From: Sipunculus nudus
Lineage: Eukaryota > Annelida > Sipuncula > Golfingiida > Sipunculidae
Direction of reading: 5' to 3'
Assembly (NCBI GenBank): GCA_026874595.1
Contig: CM049315.1
Coordinates: 19,303,664 to 19,367,663, forward strand
DNA length: 64,000 nt
Positions 32,033 through 42,087 of this stretch are shown here, in pieces. How positions within the stretch are numbered: position 1 is the stretch's first letter; each line of letters opens with the position of its first letter. The notes beneath the pieces are model-generated. The model was not told the origin of the DNA. It worked only from the letters and a program-made list of their open reading frames with translations, and did no database searches. Made by a program: the position numbers and the translations under genes.

Positions 32033-34359
32033 AATGGAAATCAATATTTGTTGACCATCATGTGTACTGCAACAAGATTTCCAGAGGCCATTCCTTTCAG
32101 AAATATCAAAACCAAAACTATCACTAAAGCTTTGATAAAATTCTTTACAATGTTTGGTATGCCTAAAGAAATTCAATCAGATCAAGGGTCAAATTTTACA
32201 TCTGGATTATTACAACAGTTGAAAAATGAATTAGGTGTTAATCAGATCTTGTCAAGTGCATATCATCCGCAATCCCAGGGTGCTTTAGAGAGATTTCATC
32301 CTACTCTGAAAACCATGTTGAAGACTTATTGTTTTCATAACAAGAGGGATTGGGACGAAGGGGTCCCGCTAATGTTATTTGCGGTTAGGGATTCAGTCCA
32401 GGAGTCACTCGGATTTACTCCGTTTGAACTCATGTTTGGCCACACTATTAGAGGCCCATTGAATATAATCAAAGATCAACGGCTTAGTGAACAAAACAGA
32501 CGGAAAACCGTTTTAGATTATGTGGTCACATTCAAAGAACGGTTGAATGATACATGTGAATTAGCAAGACAGAATTTGGCTAAAGCTCAAACCAAGATGA
32601 AAACATGGTATGATAAGAATGCAAGACATCAGGAATTGAATGTAGAAGATAAGGTACTTGCATTGTTACCAAGTAAAGAAGGTCCATTACAATCAAGATA
32701 TCATGGACCCTATGAGATTTATAGAAAGATTAACAATGTCAATTACATCATCAAAACTCCAGATAGACGTAAGGGAACTCAATTATGTCATGTGAATATG
32801 CTCAAACCATATTTTGAGAGGAATGATACATTAGTGAAACCTGTTTGTATAACATCTGATGATAATGAAATATCAGAAACTACTGATATTTTCAAAGATT
32901 TTGAAACAAGTAAAGACAAGAATGAAAAACCAAAATTAGGTAATTCAGAGATATTGGCAAACTTAGATGTGAAACTAGAACATCTGTCGTCTGAAAAATC
33001 TCAAGATTTGTCAAAATTGTTGAGAAAATATAAACAAATATTTCCAGATGTACCTAGTAGAACAAATGTTATATATCATGATGTGGATGTCGGTGATGCA
33101 AAACCAATAAACAACATCCATACAGGGTTAATCCTGAAACTCTAGCCAACTTAAGAAAAGAAATAGATTACATGTTACAAAATGACATCATCAGAGAGAG
33201 CCAAAGTGAATGGAGTTCTCCATGTATATTAGTTCCAAAACCAAATAAAAGTTATAGATTTTGTACTGATTTCAGAAAAGTGAATGCTGTAACTAAAACA
33301 GATACGTATCCCATACCAAGAGTTGATGATTGTATAGATAGGATTGGTAAAGCTAAATATGTAACAAAATGTGACTTACTGAAAGGATATTGGGGTGTTC
33401 CTCTAACTGAAAGAGCGAGAAAGATCTCTGCTTTTGTTATTCCTGACGGATTATATGAATATAATGTAATGCCGTTCGGAATGAAGAATAGTGGAGCTTC
33501 ATTCCAACGTTTGATTAATATTTGTATAAACCGTCTTGAAGGTGTTGAAGGTTACATTGATGACTTGATTGTATATAGTGATACGTGGTCTGAACACTTG
33601 TATAGACTTGAGAAACTGTTTCAAAGACTGGCTGAAGCTAATCTTACAGTTAATTTGGAAAAAAGTGATTTTGGGAAGGCCAAGGTCATTTATTTAGGTC
33701 ATGTCATAGGACAAGGTGATGTGGAACCTATTCAAGCCAAAATTGAGGCCATTATCAATTTCCAGAGACCTACGTCAGAAAAGAGTTTACAAAGATTTCT
33801 AGGCATGACTGGGTATTATAGAAGGTTTTGTAAAAACTTTGCTGAGATAACTACCCCTCTCACAAATTTGTTAAAGAAAAAGGAGATATATATTTGGACT
33901 GATGACTGCGAAGCAGCATTCGAGAAATTGAAGTCGATGATGATCAATACACCTGTCTTGAAAGCACCTGATTTTGACAAAGATTTTAAGTTATGTGTTG
34001 ATGCTAGCGAACAAGCAGCTGGTGCTATATTGATTCAAGAAGATGAACAAGGGATTGATCATCCTGTCTGTTATTTCTCAAAGAAATTTAAAGATTACCA
34101 GAGAAATTATTCCACCATTGAAAAAGAATTATTGGCGCTTATCTTAGCACTGCAATATTTTGAAATCTATGCGAGATCAGTTTCTCATCCATTAGTGATT
34201 TATACTGATCATAACCCTTTAGTGTTCTTGAGTAGAATGAAGAACAAGAACAGGTGATTATTATATTGGAGTCTACTCTTACAAGAGTATGACATCAATA
34301 TGAAACACATAAGAGGAAAGGATAATGTCATCGCTGACGCATTATCTAGATGTTATTGA
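32033..34359 (+). pseudogene. Gypsy 2 integrase core, RT and RNase H
   Basis: The integrase continues with LTIMCTATRFPEA, IQSDQGSNF (second Asp) and YHPQSQGALERFH (Glu), followed by a C-terminal region with a GPYEIYRKI-like barrel segment. RT: FCTDFRKVNAV at about 33258, GYIDD at about 33550-33564. RNase H: LCVDASEQAAGAIL, IYTDHNP, and ADALSRCY to TGA 34357-34359. Lesions: frameshift near 33108 and in-frame TGA at 34255-34257. The conserved PSRTNV and HDVDVGDA block between integrase and RT is present in both gypsy copies. Confidence 0.88.
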
Positions 34360-34773
34360 TAAATTTGTATATGAATTGTATTGTTAGAGATGGGTATGGA
34401 TGAAGATGTTACATTGAGATGCAGTGGCTATTATGCATTATCAGCTAGTAGGATGAATTGTGCATTAGTCACAGGGATATTATTTTGCACAAGTCGTAGT
34501 GATTTTCGATGGTTGTGTGAGTTATTAGTGTGTGTATTAGCACAGTGATGTTAAAATGAATTGGATAGATTATTTGCATATGTTTGCAAGAAAAGAAAGG
34601 ATGGCTATTGATGTCAATTATAAATGATATTGTAGATTATAAAAGTTTATATCCTCATGTTAACATAATTATATTTCTCATATATATATCATATCACCTA
34701 AAGGTATATATTTCAGATATTATAAAATTTTACTCATGAAAATATCATAAAATTTTCTTTTTTAGGAGGATGG
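34360..34773 (+). other. Gypsy 2 3' noncoding region and PPT
   Basis: AT-rich with no ORF. It ends in AGGAGGATGG just before the LTR, the probable polypurine tract. Confidence 0.65.
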
Positions 34774-35447
34774 TGTGATGTATGTCCGTACGCGATGGCA
34801 GGGCACTCACGGAAGGACCTTAGAACCATTGACCCAGGAACAACAGGAACGCGTTGACCCGTGTCGCTTACAGTCATCTATTAAACTCCGGCAACAACAA
34901 ATAAACGGACAAAGAGAACGTTTTCATTCATTCATTAACAGCGGTTAAACAACCTGAACTGGAATTTAAAAGTGGATCGATCGATATTGCGTTAAGGTCC
35001 ACAGACACTATAAATACCCTTCATTTAGTGATTTTGAATTGGGTTGCAAACAAGAACTGATATCCAGGGATATCCAGGCCTGATGATGTGTAGTCTCCTT
35101 GTGATAAGACAGAGACATTTTGGACGTTTTGAACTTTATTATGGCTGTGCACGGATTATGAACTGAACTTTCGTTATGACTCCTCAGAGCAACCCCGGAG
35201 TCATTTTTATTTTGTCAAACCAGCACCAGTGACTTTGATTTACAGCAGACAAGTATTTCTTCATTTGTACCGCACCAAAATTTAGTTATTATGTGTTAGA
35301 GACTTTGTGTTCATGTATTGTATATATTGTAAATAATGTTTGTTTAAATAATTATATATATTTTGTACTATATTTGTGAGTCAGTTTTTCATTTAACATC
35401 TTCGTTGTGTGAGTGGAACTCGGGGATGTTTTGTGCTACACGCAACA
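34774..35447 (+). repeat. Gypsy 2 3' LTR
   Basis: 674 bp, TGTGATG to CGCAACA; followed by target duplication GTAT and the resumed host exon (GTATGCTTCACAC). Confidence 0.9.
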
Positions 35448-35527
35448 GTATGCTTCACACTGTAAGAATTTATTCAGCTAACTTGTCTACGGCACATAAG
35501 TGTATAGTTGTAACACAGAACACAACA
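35448..35527 (+). pseudogene. Host exon fragment, end of upstream half (copy 3)
   Basis: Continues the exon cut at 24987/25840, encoding MLHTVRIYSANLSTAHK and then VVTQN. It ends with AACAC plus an extra AACA before the copia LTR, possibly a scar of LTR recombination. Confidence 0.55.
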
Positions 35528-35819
35528 TGTTAAGTAATGCTATTACATATGTATTTTTGTGATATTTTTGTTACTGTCAGATATCGTATACTCCGAGATT
35601 TCTCCCGGACCTACATGTTATTGTATCCCGGACATCAAAATTTTTGTATTAGTAAAGGTCAAGGTCTTTTCCGTGAACCAGTAGTAGTGAACCCCCGTTT
35701 TATATAGGAATCACGAAATTAAGATGTTCACATGAAAGGGCTGTGTGTGAGCCAGTTATTTGTATCGCTGTGAATAAAGTCTGGAGTACCCCACTACTCT
35801 CGTTATGTCTAACCCAACA
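35528..35819 (+). repeat. Solo copia LTR
   Basis: 292 bp, TGTTAAG to CCAACA, at the same AACAC site as the other copia insertions (right AACAC at 35820-35824) and with no internal copia sequence. It is the expected product of LTR-LTR recombination at a duplicated locus. Confidence 0.88.
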
Positions 35820-36158
35820 AACACCACAGTTTTTGGCAAAGTGGAGTCATCTGAACTTCAGTATCGATATTTATTTCATAATGGGGCTGTCTGGTCAGCT
35901 CTCTATCAACATGGCACAAATTGTCATATAAAATTAGTGAAATTTACACCTGTAAGATGTATGCAAATGAATTTTAAACCCAGCAGAAATCCAATATATC
36001 TGCTTGGTAGTGATCTTGGAAGATTTTCATGCCTATTTGACCATGATCTCAAGAACCAAAAACTGCTTTGCGAAATACAGTTTGGTGTTCATAACTCGGT
36101 CCCTCTATGGACCTGTATGGTCAGTAGACTGTCGTTGGCTTCCTATTCATGGGGTTAA
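35820..36158 (+). pseudogene. Host exon fragment, downstream half (copy 3)
   Basis: Third copy of the segment at 8881 and 23293. Frame open from the LTR ATG (35805) to a stop at 36158. It retains the full LFDHDLKNQK sequence. With the copia LTR between, it follows 35448-35527 in frame. No recognised domain. Confidence 0.6.
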
Positions 36159-37481
36159 ATGTTGTGACTTCCATTTTTAGCTCAGAATTACTGAAAGTCA
36201 TCTGAACTATAGCGATCACTCTTTATCTGTTATCTGTCCAGTTGTCAGTGACCATGGCACAAATTGTAATCGTTAGGCCTAAAATCTTCTAACTTGACAG
36301 AGATGTAAAGGTTATAAAGTAACCGTCAACCCCCCCCCCCCCCCGACATATATATATCCCAGACTTATACAGTAAATACACATAGTAATTCAAGGAGTAA
36401 TCAAGAAGAAGCCATGTTGTGGTAATGTGGCATTTTAAAATAAATTTCTTTTAAATAATTTTAACAAATTAATTATTCAGAATATTATAAAATCCAGCAG
36501 TGTGCATATTTTGATGATATATGAGCTAAATTAGGGATATAAAATGGAGCAATTTAGAATTATGAATTCAGAATCAGATATTTTCATATATTTATTATTA
36601 TGCAAATTTATTAAATATATATACATGTTTTGAGGTAAAAAACAAGGTCTACAGGCCTAATGCGAACCTGTGCATTAGGAAATACACCAGGTATATGAAC
36701 AATGCAAGTACTAAACATTTTGTATAAGAAACAATTACATAAACATCACAGCTGAAATTCTGGCATAGGTGCACACAACACAAAAATGATTGTAGCTGGC
36801 ACCACCAGTCTTGTATACAACAAAGCTATCAGAGATATATACATATGCCCAATTTCAGACTGATATATCAAACCCCTCCTGAAAATAAGCAAATATTGAA
36901 ACAATTTCTGTAGAAGAACACTATTGCAGTCCTCAGTTTGAAATAGACATAATAATGGCCATAAGACCAACTTAAGCTTTTGGCCAAAAGACCAAGTTCA
37001 AATTCATGTAACTCTAAAATTCATCAAATGCAAACCATTCGAACAAACTTGAGAGGGCTTGCCTCTGGGATCATTTCTGTAAAATATTGAACAATTTGGC
37101 TGGACCGTTTACATGCAAGGGCATGTGCCATGTATGTTTCTGACATTTTCAGCAATATGTATACACATACAAAGTATACCAAGCACATTTATTATTCAGT
37201 TTATGACTAATTAAAGAATTTGGAAATTGCTCTTTTTTCACTCTTCATTTCAAAGTAGGCTACTCTCTTTTTCTCTGCTGCACTTACTCTTTTTTTGGTC
37301 ATTTACCTTTGGCAGGTCAAAGTTCAAGGTCAAATGTGGAGTCAATCTGAGTTTAGTTTTTAGATGATAAATTCCTGTTGTGAATGTAAGACTATGATTG
37401 AAACAGCTGAGCATCATGGTCCATGGGTCACTTGTTTGTTAGGGTTAGTCAGAGTTTGATGTTTTGTGTTTTTCTTTGCAG
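36159..37481 (+). other. Intron-like spacer, third unit
   Basis: Third copy of the spacer, including the C-run near 36331, the GGCCTAA segment near 36650 and the acceptor TTTTTCTTTGCAG ending at 37481. No gene seen. Confidence 0.65.
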
Positions 37482-37741
37482 ATCTCAAGGCAGAGACCAA
37501 AAGAAAATTTTTAATAAATAAATTCAACCCAACGAACAACCCCCACAAATACAAAGGTCCCAGACCAGCCAACTGGCCAACAAATCAGAACTGGGCGCCA
37601 ATTTACAAGTTCAGCAAGTGCCTGAGGTTTTATAATATATCCAATTTCATTTCAACATTTGGTATGCTATGCACTGTAAGAATTAAGCTACCCATAACTC
37701 AGCCAAAAATCACTGAACCAAAACCATTTGAACAAACTTGA
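37482..37741 (+). pseudogene. Host exon fragment, upstream half (copy 4)
   Basis: The only upstream half without an internal insertion. It starts after the acceptor TTTGCAG and encodes AETKRKFLINKFNPTNNPHK to ISTFGMLCTVRI, after which it departs from the other copies and stops at 37739-37741. The departure follows CTGTAAGAATT, so either the exon truly ends at a GTAAGA donor or the copy was cut by the adjacent LINE sequence. Function unknown. Confidence 0.55.
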
Positions 37742-37913
37742 ATAATCAACATAAAGTAAAAGTACAAGGAAAAATATTTACCCTTTTATATGGACATCTG
37801 GCGGCAGAACTGGCCACACGCCTTGCACTTCGGCTCCCGGTATAATATGATGTTATTTACCTAAGACCAACAACTAAGGTGAGCTTGTTCGTGAAATAAG
37901 GTACAAGACTGTA

Positions 37914-38877
37914 GTGATAAGAATGGGTGTAAGTTTACAAGTCTGCAGGGCCTGTATAGGTTGTTTTTCACAACCAAAAGTGAAGGAAAAGTTTCAGCCA
38001 GGGGAAATAGTTGTTACAGGTATGTCCTTGACCTTGCGTATGGTAGTAGTCATGTCAACTCTGCTAACGCTATGTGGTGATGTTGAACTGAACCCAGGAC
38101 CGCCAAAGCAACCTAGCATTAAAAAAAGTAAAAACAGTAATGCTACGAGCATTAGGGGTACCATGTTAGAGCATGCTAAAGTTTTGAGAAGCAACAGTGG
38201 TACAGATTTAAATGACATGGAGTCACAAGCTTCGTGTGTGGAGTCAAGTCCAGGTTAATGTGGACATGGCTGAGTGCACAGATATTCCAAGTACTCAAGG
38301 TTTTGTTGACAAGTGCATTATTGCACTAGAACGACGACTGCTGGACGTGACTGAGAGGGTCAAGAAATTGAAACAGGAGAATCAGCAGCTGAGAAAGCAG
38401 TGCAGCAAGCTTGAGGACTAGTCAAGGAGACAAAATGTCATCTTCCATGGTATACCTGAAAGTGAGGGGAAAGAATCCTGGAAGGAGTGTGAACAGAAAA
38501 TCAGGAAAGTAGTGAAGAAAAAGATTGGGGTAGACTGTGAGACTGATGATGAGTTAGAAATTGAAAGAGCACATACTGCCAGTAAAAAACAGTAAAGGCA
38601 AACCAAGACCTGTCATTGTTATGTTTGGTAAATATAAACAGAAAGAATTGGTCATAGAACAGGCTAGAGAAAAGCTGAAAAGTTCAGATATGCAGGTTGC
38701 TCATGACTATAGTGAAGCAGTGAGGAGAGTCAAGAGGGTATCTTAATTCCTCACATGATTAAAGCCAGGAGAGAAAGTTATGCATATCTGTCTGATGACA
38801 AGTTGATAATTGATAATCAAACATATATATGGGATTATTCAACAAATGATAAGAACTTTATTAAAGGAAAAGAATAG
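37914..38877 (+). pseudogene. LINE ORF1: 2A, coiled coil, RRM-like RNA-binding protein
   Basis: The first segment (37914-38258) contains the 2A motif GDVELNPGP. After a frameshift near 38256 a Leu/Glu/Lys coiled coil follows (ERRLLDVTERVKKLKQENQQ). Then an in-frame TAG at 38419-38421, and an RRM-like block (SRRQNVIFHGIPESEG). A further shift near 38570 leads to RPVIVMFGKYKQKE and the C-terminal domain with VAHDYSEAVRRVK, KARRESYAYLSDDKLIIDN, ending at TAG 38875-38877. This is the coiled coil-RRM-CTD layout of L1-type ORF1 proteins, which bind element RNA. Confidence 0.8.
38052..38102 (+). other. 2A ribosome-skipping peptide
   Basis: Codons at 38076-38102 read GDVELNPGP, matching the 2A consensus D(V/I)ExNPGP, preceded by MSTLLTLC, a hydrophobic run as in other 2A peptides. 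Skipping would occur between the last Gly and Pro. 2A motifs at the N-terminus of non-LTR retrotransposon ORFs are known from trypanosomes and marine invertebrates. Confidence 0.85.
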
Positions 38878-39000
38878 ATAATAGGCCAGAGTCAATATCA
38901 GTTTGAAGCACATGTTAATAATAATTTGATGACATGTGATGTTTATATTGCAGATAATGAGGAACAGAATGTTCAGCTAACAGAAAAATAACAATAAATC

Positions 39001-40271
39001 AAACTGCACTTACTAACAGAGGATAAGACAGCATATCATGTACAGGTAAGAAGTGAATATGATACACATACTAATTGTATTAATAGTCCTGATGATGATG
39101 AAAACTGTCAAATAGATGTAATAAAACTAGCAACATGGAATGCCCATGGACTTAAGAACAAAATTAAATCAGTAGAGTTAAAAGATTTGATAAAGAATCA
39201 CAGTATTGTATGTATCACTGAGACATGGGCAACCACAGATGATGAATTTTCTGATGCATTCTATGGGTACTATGGTTATGGAATAGTCAGGAAGAGTATA
39301 GGGAGAGGAGGGGTCTTAGTTTACGTGCAACAGAAATTAAGGTGTATGATAAAGAATATTATGAAGTATGCAGATATCATCATACTGATTACGGATGGTA
39401 CTTTAATTAATGAAGATAAAGATTGGCCATAGTTTGCTGCTACATTGCGCCAGCAGGTTCGTCATTCTATGTGGATGAAGATGAAATAAATGGTATCAAT
39501 AGGCTGGAAAATTTATTGGTAGATACTTTAGCAGAATTTGATGAACTGAATTTAATTCTCCTTGGTGATTTTAATGCTAGAACTGCTAGTATAACAGATT
39601 TTATTGAGGATGACAATACAAATAATATTGGATATGTATACTTTAACACAAACACCACGCAGGTCAAAGGATAGTATTGTCAATGCTTTCAGAAGGAGTC
39701 TGATTCAACTATGTTATTCGTTTGAAGTACAGATTATCAATGGGAGAATTGAACCAGATATACCAGGAGACTTTACGTGGATAACATCTTCTGGTAGCAG
39801 TGCACTGATTATATAATAGTCAGTAGTTGTATACTTCATATGGTAGAAAGATTCTGTGTTTTATCAGAAGATCTGTCCAATCACTTTCCTTTTAACTGTT
39901 CATCTAACATTATCAGACCAAGTAAAGAGTTTTTAAACATATATGCCAACTGACAAAATGGGTAAAATTTTATCAGACTGATGAAGATAAAACAAATATT
40001 TCCAAATCATTAAAACAAATAGAATGTGCATTATTTTTCAACTCATTTGACGAAACCTTAGAAGCATATCCAGACAAAGCAAGTGAGGCACTGGTTAGTA
40101 TTTATCAAAATATATCCTCCAGAAATAAACCAAACGTCTGAGACAGCATGAAACTAAAGCAACCAAAATGGTGGGACAAAGAGGGTGAATTTTGGAAAAA
40201 TGAAAAATATATAGGATGTACATTATCAGATGCCGACTTAGTTAATTATCAACAAACAAAACAGAGGTTTA
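39001..40271 (+). pseudogene. LINE ORF2 endonuclease and linker
   Basis: APE-type endonuclease motifs across several frames: LATWNAHGLKNKI at about 39130, CITETWA at about 39220, RGGVLVYV at about 39310, LILLGDFNAR at about 39555, and the terminal DYIIVS/LSNHFPF region at about 39815-39890. The linker LKQPKWWDKEGEFW (about 40155-40195) is typical of the region between endonuclease and RT. Broken by frameshifts near 39430, 39670 and 39810 and by stops. Confidence 0.75.
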
Positions 40272-41113
40272 ACTAGAATATCAGCAGAAGCTGACAAAAG
40301 CCCTCAGCCAAAAGAACAGTGTTTAGAGGTGGTAACAGTAACAAGTACTAAATATCTGTTCTCACATGGATGTATATCTGTACGTCTCAGTTATAAATTT
40401 AAAATGGAGAGGTATGTACCATGACTCATAACAATCCATCAAATGCTTCCTGAAAATAAGCTTCTAAGTTTTATTCTATTATAAGCTCTGTGACCTTGAA
40501 AAGCAGGTCAAGGTCACCCATCTTCGAACTTGACCGAGATTTGTTGATATGCATCTTCACAAAAGAAATAAAATTCCTATTGTGAATCCTTTTAGAGATA
40601 TCCCGCTCACAAGGCCAAAATTGAAAAATCCAAGAAATATTAATTAAAAATTAGAAATTGCAGGTGGCACCCCAAAACTTGTGCAGCAGTTGCAGACCAT
40701 CAGTCCCTATGGTCATAGTAAGTATTGTGAAAATCCACCCAATGGTTCCTGAGAAATAAGCTTCTAAATGTTTTTTCGATAATCAGCTCTAAAACGTAGA
40801 AAAATAGGTCAAGGTGACCCATCTTTGAACTTGACCGAGATTTTGTCAATATACATATTCACCGAAAAAATAAAATTCCTACAGTGAAACCTTTCAGAGA
40901 TATCCCGCTCACAAGCCCAAAGTTGAAAAATCCGATAAAAATTAATTAAAAATCAGAAATTGTAGGTGGCGCCACCAAACTTGTGTAGCAGGTACAGATT
41001 ATCAGTCCCAATAATCATAGTAAGTTTTGTGAAAATCCACCAAATGGTTTCTGAGTAATAAGCATCCAATTGTTTTTCTATAATCAGCTCTAAAATGTAG
41101 AAAAATAGGTAAA
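40272..41113 (+). mobile_element. Family Y repeat inserted in the LINE
   Basis: Begins AACTAGAATATCAGCAGAAG, identical to the start of the copy at 50765. It contains about 2.5 tandem subunits of about 301 bp, each with CAAGGTCACCCATCTTCG and an ACCGAGAT block; one holds the palindrome GGTGGCGCCACC (about 40966). It is truncated before the GGAC tail present in the second copy. No coding content. It interrupts the LINE between endonuclease linker and RT. Confidence 0.75.
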
Positions 41114-42087
41114 AAAACCTATAAAAATGTATTAGAAATTGAAAATGATACAGTGCTTGATGGACTAATAACAACATGTGAAGTACAGAAAACCATAAAT
41201 GAAATGAAAAGAGGAAAGGCCCCAGGACCTACTATTATTCAATAGTATATTACGAAATGGAGCAATGCAATTATTGTTCCAATTCACAAAAAGGGCTCCA
41301 GCATTGATCCTAAAAATTATCGAGGTATTTAATTACTTAATACCATGGGTAAACTATTTTCAAAAATATTGGCAAACAGAATTCAAAATTATATTGATCA
41401 AGCTGGATTATTATGTGGAGCACAAGCTGGCTATAGGAAAGGTTATTCAACAGAAGACCATACATTTTCTTTAATGGGGTGTATAAAGAAATATTTAACA
41501 AAAAATAAAAGGTTTTATTGCACTTTTATTAATTTTGACTGCTTTTAATATTGTAAACATGATTTATTGTGGTATGTATTAGTTAAATCTGGGATAAAAG
41601 GGAAACTCTTACAGATACTTCAGTCAATGTATAGTCAAATGAAATCATGTGTTCTCACAGAGGAAGAACTAGACAAGGGTGCATGGCGAGTCCTCTTCCA
41701 GACAAATTGAATTTCATGAACAAATTAATGAAACAGATTGTCATGGTATAAATATTGATGAATATTTCCCAAACTTTATGCAATTAATGTACGCTGATGA
41801 TTTAGTATGCTTCAGTGATACAACAGGAAGTCTACAAGAACTAATCAACCAGTTGCAAGTTTTTTCTGTCAATTATGGCTTAAAAGTTAATTTAGGAAAG
41901 ACAAAAATTATGGTTTTTAGACATGGCCGTTCATTAGAATAGAGAAAGGGCATTATCAAACTACTCAAATTGAAACGGTAAATGACTATAGATACTTAAG
42001 GGTAATATTTACAAGTACATTGTCATGGTATAAAACAAAGAAAGCGCAGGCAATGCAGGCTGAAAAAGCAGTGACTCTCATAAACAA
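41114..42087 (+). pseudogene. LINE ORF2 reverse transcriptase
   Basis: RT blocks in several frames: MKRGKAPGPT at about 41205, IIVPIHKKGSSIDPKNYRGI at about 41270, CGAQAGYRKGYSTEDHTF at about 41415, and the catalytic LMYADDLVCFSD at about 41787-41822, followed by NLGKTKIMVFR. Frameshifts and stops (about 41240, 41330, 41547, 41700, 41942) abolish function. Cut at about 42088 by family X. Confidence 0.8.

Larger units (their letters stand above)
25841..35447 (+). mobile_element. Gypsy element 2 (Gmr1-like), full length with nested insertion
   Basis: Two 674-bp LTRs (25841-26514 and 34774-35447) flanked by a 4-bp target duplication GTAT (25837-25840 and 35448-35451). Order: PBS, SCAN-like gag, zinc knuckle, protease, integrase zinc finger, part of the integrase core, a 2.6-kb family X insertion, rest of integrase, RT, RNase H, PPT. 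Integrase precedes RT. Protein similarity to gypsy 1 is clear although the LTRs are unrelated. Confidence 0.9.
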
